From Akkermansia muciniphila (GTDB lineage: Bacteria; Verrucomicrobiota; Verrucomicrobiia; Limisphaerales; SXTU01), in contig CAMBZO010000191.1 in assembly GCA_945872195.1 (NCBI GenBank), forward strand, positions 1 through 5,693: a DNA stretch of 5,693 nt, written 5' to 3'. The position numbers and the translations under genes were made by a program. This document shows, one piece after another, positions 1 to 4,595 of this stretch. Positions within the stretch are counted from its first letter, which is position 1; each line of letters opens with the position of its first letter. The notes beneath the pieces are model-generated. The model worked only from the letters and a program-made list of their open reading frames with translations, searched no databases and had not been told where the DNA came from.

Positions 1-416
1 GGGGACAACTCCACGGGCACGCCCAGCGCCTCCAGCACGTCCGCGCTGCCGGACTGCGAGGTGATGGCGCGGTTGCCGTGCTTGGCCACGGTGACGCCTG
101 CGGCCGCGCAGACGAGCGCGACGGTGGTGGAGATGTTGAAGGTGTTCAGCCGGTCGCCACCCGTGCCGCACACGTCGAGGATTTCGCGGGCGCGCGTCTC
201 CGCATCCAGCGGCACGGGCACCGAGCGGTCGCGCAACTCGCGGGCGAACGCGGCGATTTCCTCCGTGGTCTCGCCCTTCGTCGCCAGCGCGGTGAGGAAG
301 GCAGCCTTGACCTCGGGCGTGACGGACTCGTCCACGAGCGCGGCGACGGCGGCGGTCACCTGCTGCGGCCCCAGCGCGACGCCGCCCTCAAGCTGGCGGG
401 TGAAGTTGTTGAGCAC
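1..416 (-). CDS. trpD: Anthranilate phosphoribosyltransferase, N-terminal part (cut by left window edge)
   Basis: TrpD transfers phosphoribose from PRPP to anthranilate, the second committed step of tryptophan synthesis, in the cytoplasm. The minus strand reads 138 open codons from a GTG at 416 to the window edge. Residues 1-70 have the helical N-terminal pattern of the family (LNNFTRQLEGG, then a stretch around TPEVKAAFLTALATKGET). The PRPP/anthranilate-binding motifs follow: GTGGD at 84-88, NIST at 94-97, KHGNR at 112-116, then SGSADVLEALG at 122-132. A typical TrpD has about 340 residues, so roughly 60% is missing to the left. The GTG was chosen because the family N-terminus aligns there; an in-frame TTG at 449 would add 11 unrelated residues. 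There is no Shine-Dalgarno. It is transcribed away from the esterase gene, and its trp neighbours, if any, lie outside the window. Identity is clear from the motifs; the exact start is less certain. Confidence 0.95.
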   Translation of the reverse strand, partial: MLNNFTRQLEGGVALGPQQVTAAVAALVDESVTPEVKAAFLTALATKGETTEEIAAFARELRDRSVPVPLDAETRAREILDVCGTGGDRLNTFNISTTVALVCAAAGVTVAKHGNRAITSQSGSADVLEALGVPVELS

Positions 417-422
417 GGCGCA

Positions 423-449
423 AGTGTAGGGAGAAGAGCGGGTGTTCAA
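423..449 (-). promoter_or_regulatory. Candidate trpD promoter, possibly leaderless
   Basis: Read on the minus strand, TTGAAC (449-444) is followed by a 15-nt spacer and TACACT (428-423). The hexamers match the sigma-70 consensus at 4 of 6 (-35) and 4 of 6 (-10). The -10 hexamer ends 6 nt before the GTG start at 416, so transcription would start at or next to the start codon, in keeping with the lack of a Shine-Dalgarno. The 15-nt spacer is short and the -10 match is weak, so this is a candidate only. Confidence 0.3.
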
Positions 450-540
450 AGTCCAAACTCCCGGGGCAGGGATTGAAGCAGTGCGCCTCGGCACCCGTGG
501 CTCATGTGCGCGAAACAAGCCACCGGGTTGGCCTTGACTT

Positions 541-570
541 CATTCGTGGTTATCCGTGTCCATCCCTGTG
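541..570 (+). repeat. Degenerate 10-bp tandem motif, three units, upstream of the esterase gene
   Basis: Three consecutive 10-nt units, CATTCGTGGT (541-550), TATCCGTGTC (551-560) and CATCCCTGTG (561-570), share the consensus YATYCSTGKB and are followed by TTAAAC. The block ends 13 nt before the esterase ATG. A TTGACT (534-539), which resembles a -35 box, lies just before it, but no convincing -10 is found at 16-18 nt. The 10-nt period is close to one helical turn, so the block could be a protein-binding array, a leader element or a dispersed intergenic repeat. The repetition is directly visible; its role is unknown. The rest of the 417-583 gap holds nothing else I can support. Confidence 0.55.
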
Positions 571-583
571 TTAAACGAACCCT

Positions 584-1480
584 ATGAAACACCTCCTCAC
601 CCCCCTGCTCTGCCTCGCGCTCGTCGGCCCGCTCCTCGCCGCCGAGAAGGCTCCCTCGCCCGATGACCAATACAAAAAGCTCACGCCTGACTCCGAGGAG
701 CAGCCCGGCGTGCCCAAGGGCGTCGTCACCGAGCACGAGTGGAACGACAGCAAGATTTTCCCCGGCACGGTGCGGAAGTATTCCATCTACGTCCCGAAGC
801 AATACGACGGCAAGACGCCCGCCGCCGTCTTCGTCTGCCAGGATGGGATGCTCTACAAGGCCTCGACCGTCTTCGACAATCTCATCCACAAGAAGGAAAT
901 GCCCGTGACCATCGGCATCTTCATCCGGCCCGGCACCAAGCCGCTCAAGCCCGGCGAGGTCGCGCCGAAGCGTCCCGATGGCCGGCCCGCGCCCGCCTCG
1001 AACCGCAGCTTCGAATACGACAGCTTGGGTGAGCAATACTCGCGCTTCCTGCTGGAGGAGATTCTCCCCGAAGTCGCCAAGAAATTTAACCTCACCAAAG
1101 ACCCCGAGCAGCGCTGCATCGCCGGCAGCAGCAGCGGCGGCATCTGCGCGTGGACGGTCTGCTGGGAACGGCCCAACGAGTTCCGCAAGTGCTTCACCAC
1201 CGTGGGCAGCTTCACGAACATCCGCGGCGGCAACAAGTATCCCGAACTGGTCCGCGACGCGGCGAAGAAGCCCATCCGTATCTTCCAGCAGGACGGCTCC
1301 AACGACATCGTGAACGCGGCGGGCTCGTGGCCGGAGGCGAACAAGGCGATGGCCGCCGCGCTCAAGGAAAAGGGCTACGACCACAAGTTCGTCTTCGGCG
1401 AGGGCGTCCACAGCGGCAACCACGGCACGCAGCTCTTCCCCGACGCGATGCGCTGGATGTGGCGCGACTCGAAAAAATGA
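584..1480 (+). CDS. Secreted esterase, alpha/beta hydrolase (PF00756-like, enterochelin-esterase/CE1-type)
   Basis: This is a predicted exported serine esterase of 298 residues. Residues 1-20 form a signal peptide: a positive MKH start, a leucine-rich core, and an AA|E cleavage region near residue 20. After a short polar linker, the alpha/beta-hydrolase fold runs from about 60 to 295. The nucleophile elbow is GSSSGG at 181-186, with Ser183 as the expected nucleophile. The acid is likely in QDGSND (Asp237 or Asp241), and the base in GEGVHSGNHG (His276 or His280). The stretch EYDSLGEQYSRFLLEEILPEV before the elbow, split here as residues 144-164, is typical of esterase-D/Fes-like proteins. Substrate cannot be read from sequence: acyl, acetyl or feruloyl esters on polysaccharides are plausible, as is a siderophore ester. 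The stop overlaps the sulfatase start (ATGA, 1477-1480), implying a two-gene operon. ATG 584 is preferred because it opens the signal peptide directly; no Shine-Dalgarno is present. Confidence 0.88.
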   Translation: MKHLLTPLLCLALVGPLLAAEKAPSPDDQYKKLTPDSEEQPGVPKGVVTEHEWNDSKIFPGTVRKYSIYVPKQYDGKTPAAVFVCQDGMLYKASTVFDNLIHKKEMPVTIGIFIRPGTKPLKPGEVAPKRPDGRPAPASNRSFEYDSLGEQYSRFLLEEILPEVAKKFNLTKDPEQRCIAGSSSGGICAWTVCWERPNEFRKCFTTVGSFTNIRGGNKYPELVRDAAKKPIRIFQQDGSNDIVNAAGSWPEANKAMAAALKEKGYDHKFVFGEGVHSGNHGTQLFPDAMRWMWRDSKK

Positions 1481-2925
1481 GCGGCGCGCGCCTCAGCTTT
1501 GCAATCCTGTTCGCTTGGCTTCTGGCCGGGCTGAACTGCGCTCTCCCCGCCGCCGAGCTGCGACCCAACGTCATCATCATCCTCGCCGACGACTTGGGCT
1601 ACGGCGACCTGGGCTGTTACGGCCACGCGAAGTTCAAGACGCCGAACCTCGACCGCATGGCCGCCGAGGGCGCGCGCCTGACGCAGTTCAACACACCCGC
1701 GCCGTTCTGCGCCCCGACCCGCGCCTCGCTGATGACGGGCCGCTATCCCTTCCGCTGCGGCATGATGGCAAACCCCGCCCCGGACGGCGGACTGATCGCG
1801 GACGCGCTCGCGCTGCCCGGTTCGGAAATCACCCTCGCGCAACTCTTCAAGCAGGCGGGCTACGCCACCGGCATGGTCGGCAAGTGGCACCTCGGCCACA
1901 AACGATCCGAGCAGATGCCCACCGGTCGCGGCTTCGACGAGTATCTCGGCATCCTTTACAGCAACGACATGAGGCCGGTGCAACTCATGGACGGCAACCA
2001 GCCGCCGGAGTATCCGCTCGTGCAGGCCAACCTCACGCGCCGCTACACCGAGCGCGCCGTGAACTTCATCGAGCGGAACAAGGCCAAACCGTTCTTCCTC
2101 TACTTCGCCGAAACCATGCCGCACAAGCCGCTGGCCACGACGGAGAAGTTTTACAAGCAGAGCGGTGCGGGCCTTTACGGTGACGTGCTCTCTGACCTCG
2201 ACACGAGCGTCGGCGAAGTTCTCGCGAAAGTGAAAGCCCTCGGCCTCGACGAACGCACACTCATCCTGTTCAGCAGCGACAATGGCCCCTGGTTTGGCGG
2301 CAGCACGGGCGGCTTGCGCGGGATGAAGGGCAGCTCCTACGAGGGTGGCTACCGCGTGCCGTGCCTCGCGCGCTGGCCCGGCAAGATTCCCGCCGGCCAC
2401 GTGAGCCACGCGCCCGGCGTGATGATGGACCTCTTTGCCACCGCGCTGAAGGCCGCGAGCATCGCGCCGCCCGCAGACCGCGTGATTGACGGGCGCGACA
2501 TTCTCCCGCTGTTCACCTCCGCCGCGCCCAGCCCGCACGCGGCCATCTTCGGCCACCAAGGGCTGCTGCTCGCGACCGCCCGCGATGCCCGGTGGAAACT
2601 CCACGTCCGCGCCCCGCGCGACGGCATGGCCGTCCTGCACAAGCCCGGCGAGCGGTGGATTGACCCGCGCGGCCCCGACGGCGTGACCATCCTCGCTCCC
2701 TACGAGCAATACCAACCCAGCGACCATCCCGGCCTGCGCACCGGCGACGCCTCGCAGCCCCTGCAGCTCTTCGACCTCCAGACCGACCCCGGCGAGCAGA
2801 AGGACGTGGCCGCCCAGCACCCCGAAATCGTCGCCCGGCTCAAGCAGCTCTACGACGAAGCCAACCGGCTCGTCCCCGTCCCGCCGGAGCCAGCCCCGAA
2901 GGCCAAGGCCAAGCCAGCGAAGTAG
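1477..2925 (+). CDS. Secreted formylglycine-dependent sulfatase (arylsulfatase family S1)
   Basis: This 482-residue type I sulfatase hydrolyses sulfate esters, probably on carbohydrates, outside the cytoplasm. A hydrophobic N-terminus (residues 5-22) ending in ALPAAE is a Sec signal peptide; Cys21 lacks a proper lipobox. Metal-site Asp38 and Asp39 lie in ILADDLGYGD. The active-site signature CAPTR (78-82) carries Cys78, the residue converted to formylglycine. GKWHLG (135-140) supplies Lys136 and His138, MPHKP holds His216, and SSDNG gives Asp268 and Asn269; Lys284 follows in GMKGSSYEGG. The C-terminal subdomain runs to about 465 (LFDLQTDPGEQKDV at 431-444), and the protein ends in an Ala/Pro/Lys-rich tail. 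All catalytic positions are intact and the length is normal for the family. A maturase (FGE or anSME) would have to be encoded elsewhere. The start at 1477 was chosen over in-frame upstream codons because it begins the signal peptide and overlaps the esterase stop, suggesting translational coupling. The exact S1 subfamily and substrate are not determinable here. Confidence 0.95.
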   Translation: MSGARLSFAILFAWLLAGLNCALPAAELRPNVIIILADDLGYGDLGCYGHAKFKTPNLDRMAAEGARLTQFNTPAPFCAPTRASLMTGRYPFRCGMMANPAPDGGLIADALALPGSEITLAQLFKQAGYATGMVGKWHLGHKRSEQMPTGRGFDEYLGILYSNDMRPVQLMDGNQPPEYPLVQANLTRRYTERAVNFIERNKAKPFFLYFAETMPHKPLATTEKFYKQSGAGLYGDVLSDLDTSVGEVLAKVKALGLDERTLILFSSDNGPWFGGSTGGLRGMKGSSYEGGYRVPCLARWPGKIPAGHVSHAPGVMMDLFATALKAASIAPPADRVIDGRDILPLFTSAAPSPHAAIFGHQGLLLATARDARWKLHVRAPRDGMAVLHKPGERWIDPRGPDGVTILAPYEQYQPSDHPGLRTGDASQPLQLFDLQTDPGEQKDVAAQHPEIVARLKQLYDEANRLVPVPPEPAPKAKAKPAK

Positions 2926-2943
2926 GCGGAATGAAGTCGAGGC

Positions 2944-2973
2944 TTGGCAGCGCCGGGGGCTTTTCCCTAGCAT
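2944..2973 (+). promoter_or_regulatory. Candidate promoter for the DUF4149-type gene, possibly leaderless
   Basis: TTGGCA (2944-2949, 5 of 6 to TTGACA) and TAGCAT (2968-2973, 4 of 6 to TATAAT) are separated by 18 nt. The -10 hexamer ends 6 nt before the GTG start at 2980, so the expected transcription start falls on the start codon. It lies in the 54-nt gap after the sulfatase stop, where a separate promoter would decouple this gene from the esterase-sulfatase pair. Confidence 0.42.
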
Positions 2974-2979
2974 CCCACT

Positions 2980-3531
2980 GTGCTCTCCTTTCTGCGATTC
3001 TTCGGTGTGACGGTGGCGGCGGTCTGGTTTGGATCCACTGTCTTTTTCACCTTCTTCGCCGGACCGGCCTTCTTCACAGACGAGATGAAGAAGCTTGCTC
3101 CTCCGCCCTACAACGGAGCCATCGCCGAGCTGGTGCTGAGCCGCTACTTCATCCTGCACTACATCTGTGGCTTCCTCGCGCTGGCACATCTCGGGGCGGA
3201 CTGGATGTATTCCGGCAAGATCCCCACGCGCGTGACGGTCTGGCTGGTGGGCGGCGTCCTCGGCCTGAGTCTCCTCGGCGGTCTCTGGCTCCAGCCCAAG
3301 CTCCACCAACTCCAGCATGTGAAATACGCCGACCACTATCGCCTCACGGCCACCGCGCAGCAGCGCGAGGCGGCGGCGAAGGATTTCGGCATGTGGCACG
3401 GCGTCTCGCAGACCATGAACGGCCTGGTGTTTCTGTCCCTGTGGCTCTACCTCGCGCGGGTGATCCAGCCCGGCGATCCCGCGCGGTTTGTCTCGCCGAT
3501 CAACAAGTTCGGCCTCGATCGAAGGACGTAG
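2980..3531 (+). CDS. DUF4149/TMEM205-like four-helix membrane protein
   Basis: This is an integral membrane protein of 183 residues with no known reaction. Four hydrophobic segments are visible at about 7-31, 51-77, 84-104 and 140-162. The first contains the aromatic run FGSTVFFTFFAGPAFF (17-32), whose small-residue/Phe/Pro pattern matches the DUF4149 (PF13664) family; length and helix number also fit. Histidines occur within or beside the helices (His60 and His70 in the second, His140 at the start of the fourth), and the loop between helices 3 and 4 is rich in His, Gln and Ala. An in-frame stop at 2968-2970 rules out an earlier start, leaving GTG 2980 as the first start codon. It has no Shine-Dalgarno but a promoter-like sequence directly upstream. 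Family assignment is from pattern recognition and moderately sure; function is unknown, and no link to the sulfatase is evident. Confidence 0.8.
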   Translation: MLSFLRFFGVTVAAVWFGSTVFFTFFAGPAFFTDEMKKLAPPPYNGAIAELVLSRYFILHYICGFLALAHLGADWMYSGKIPTRVTVWLVGGVLGLSLLGGLWLQPKLHQLQHVKYADHYRLTATAQQREAAAKDFGMWHGVSQTMNGLVFLSLWLYLARVIQPGDPARFVSPINKFGLDRRT

Positions 3532-3540
3532 CCTTGGCTG

Positions 3541-3568
3541 TGGATTTGGCTGGGCTCAAACGAATCCA
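3541..3568 (+). terminator. Hairpin after the DUF4149-type gene, possible weak terminator
   Basis: TGGATTTG (3541-3548) pairs with CGAATCCA (3561-3568), including one T-G wobble, around a 12-nt loop. It begins 10 nt after the stop codon. No T-run follows, so it is not a canonical rho-independent terminator; it may be an RNA 3'-end stabiliser or chance pairing. Confidence 0.25.
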
Positions 3569-3579
3569 ACTCCTGATGT

Positions 3580-3592
3580 CGCAAACTTTGCG
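3580..3592 (+). promoter_or_regulatory. Perfect 13-nt palindrome upstream of the sugar isomerase gene
   Basis: CGCAAA-C-TTTGCG is a perfect inverted repeat with a single central base, ending 46 nt before the isomerase ATG. Its tight symmetry resembles an operator half-site pair more than an RNA hairpin. I see no good promoter hexamers around it, so a regulatory role is speculative. The rest of the 3532-3638 gap shows only a 7-nt direct repeat (TTGGCTG at 3534-3540 and 3546-3552). Confidence 0.25.
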
Positions 3593-3638
3593 CGAAGTTG
3601 AGCACCTCACGCGTTGAAATCCTGACCTGAACTCGCCC

Positions 3639-4448
3639 ATGAAATCCGCCCTCACCATCTCACTCGTCCCCGAAGTTCGCGGTGGCCCGTTCGTGTATTG
3701 GGACGACCTCGCCGCCGGGTTCGCCGCCGCCGCGCGGCACGGTTTCGATGCGGTTGAGATTTTCCCGCCGCTCGCGAATGCCGTGTCCATCGGAGTGGCG
3801 CGCGAGCTGATGGAGAAGCATTCGCTCAAGGTCGCCGCCGTCGGCACCGGCGCGGGTTGGGTGAAGCACAAGCTGCGCCTGACCGATCCCGATCCCGCCA
3901 TCCGCGCGAAGGCCCGCGAGTTCATCTACGGTATCATCAACCTCGCCGGCTACCTCGGCGCGCCCGCCATCATCGGCTCCATGCAAGGCCGCTGGGACGG
4001 GGCCGTCTCTCGCGACCAGGCACTCGCGTGGCTGGCGGAGGAGTTGAAGGCGCTCGCTGAACGCGCCGCCGCGCACAATCAGGTGCTGCTCTACGAGCCG
4101 TTGAACCGCTACGAGACGAACCTGATCAATCGCAATGCCGACGCCGCCGCGTTCCTTGATGCGCACAAGCTCACCAACGTTCGCCTGCTCTGCGACCTCT
4201 ATCACATGAACATCGAGGAGGCTGACCTCGCCGCGTCGTTGCGCGCCGTCGGCCCACGCCTCGGGCACGTCCATTTCGCCGACTCGAATCGCCACGCCAT
4301 CGGCTTCGGGCACACGGACGCGGTGCCCATCGTCGCCGCGCTGCGCGACATCGGCTACACCGGCTACCTCTCTGCTGAGATTCTCCCGTTGCCCGATTCG
4401 GACACGGCGGCGGCGAAGACAATGGAGAGTTTCCGCCGGCTCGTTTAG
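3639..4448 (+). CDS. TIM-barrel sugar isomerase/epimerase (PF01261; ketose 3-epimerase or keto-aldonate epimerase type)
   Basis: This 269-residue cytoplasmic enzyme has no signal peptide and belongs to the xylose-isomerase-like TIM-barrel family, which interconverts ketoses or keto-sugar acids. The full catalytic set is visible with spacing matching D-tagatose/D-psicose 3-epimerases: Glu153 and Glu159 in YEPLNRYE (152-159), Asp186 and His189 in CDLYHMNIEE (185-194), His212 and Arg218 in HVHFADSNR (210-218), and Glu247 in SAEILPLPD (245-253). Glu153, Asp186, His212 and Glu247 would bind the divalent metal; Glu153 and Glu247 act as the acid/base pair in the family. The HFADSNR and GYTGYLSAE contexts also resemble 5-keto-L-gluconate epimerases and hydroxypyruvate isomerases, so the substrate stays open. 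Length is typical and nothing is truncated. It is 107 nt downstream of the DUF4149-type gene and converges on glgB. The ATG start lies right before the first barrel strand (ALTISLVPE); no Shine-Dalgarno is present. Confidence 0.9.
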   Translation: MKSALTISLVPEVRGGPFVYWDDLAAGFAAAARHGFDAVEIFPPLANAVSIGVARELMEKHSLKVAAVGTGAGWVKHKLRLTDPDPAIRAKAREFIYGIINLAGYLGAPAIIGSMQGRWDGAVSRDQALAWLAEELKALAERAAAHNQVLLYEPLNRYETNLINRNADAAAFLDAHKLTNVRLLCDLYHMNIEEADLAASLRAVGPRLGHVHFADSNRHAIGFGHTDAVPIVAALRDIGYTGYLSAEILPLPDSDTAAAKTMESFRRLV

Positions 4449-4452
4449 TCCG

Positions 4453-4572
4453 CCTGCCACTCCTCGCGCGGCCGTTTCATGAATCGCCGTCTTGCTCCAC
4501 GCGTAAGGGAACCCATGCGCGATGAAAAAGCGCTAGAGGGCTAAGTGAAGTCCAAGACCGCGCGGAGGCAGG
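4453..4572. repeat. Split inverted repeat in the convergent gap before glgB
   Basis: The left arm, CCTGCC (4453-4458) plus GCGCGG (4466-4471), is matched by CCGCGC (4558-4563) plus GGCAGG (4567-4572) on the right, nested in the correct order. The internal segments differ (7 nt versus 3 nt), and 86 nt separate the arms. It occupies most of the 147-nt space between the two convergent genes, but no T-run is present, so it is not an obvious bidirectional terminator. Nothing else in 4449-4595 looks functional; the only ATG-started frame is 21 codons (4479-4544). Confidence 0.25.
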
Positions 4573-4595
4573 AGCAGGATATGCCCCACAAACCT

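Noticed and set aside
61..476. Two plus-strand open frames across the left end
   Set aside because: They lie opposite the trpD coding frame, whose PRPP-binding motifs are unmistakable.
516..536. Bulged stem CAAGCCA / TGGCCTTG upstream of the esterase
   Set aside because: Only seven pairs with a bulge, no T-run, and overlap with a -35-like hexamer; not distinguishable from chance.
446..1423. 325-codon open frame on the minus strand, antisense to the esterase
   Set aside because: It is a shadow of the well-supported esterase gene, with low-complexity composition and no motif.
1150..1476. N-terminal extension of the sulfatase frame by 109 codons
   Set aside because: The extension overlaps the esterase coding region in another frame and would bury the signal peptide; the start at 1477 fits the ATGA overlap.
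1513..1539. Possible lipoprotein signal (LAGLNC) in the sulfatase
   Set aside because: The residue before Cys21 is Asn and the -2 position is Leu, which does not fit a lipobox; a normal Sec site follows at ALPAAE.
1375..3399. 674-codon open frame on the minus strand, antisense to the sulfatase and DUF4149-type genes
   Set aside because: It covers two genes with clear motifs on the plus strand. Its translation is a biased Ala/Gly/Val/Glu/Arg/His mixture with no recognisable domain, as expected for a codon-position shadow in GC-rich DNA.
2931..3617. 228-codon open frame overlapping the DUF4149-type gene in another frame
   Set aside because: It lacks the transmembrane pattern and is Arg/Ala/Pro-rich; the GTG 2980 frame gives four clean hydrophobic helices.
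4479..4544. 21-codon ATG-started frame in the convergent gap
   Set aside because: Too short, Arg-rich, no ribosome-binding or promoter signal, no sign of conservation that can be judged here.
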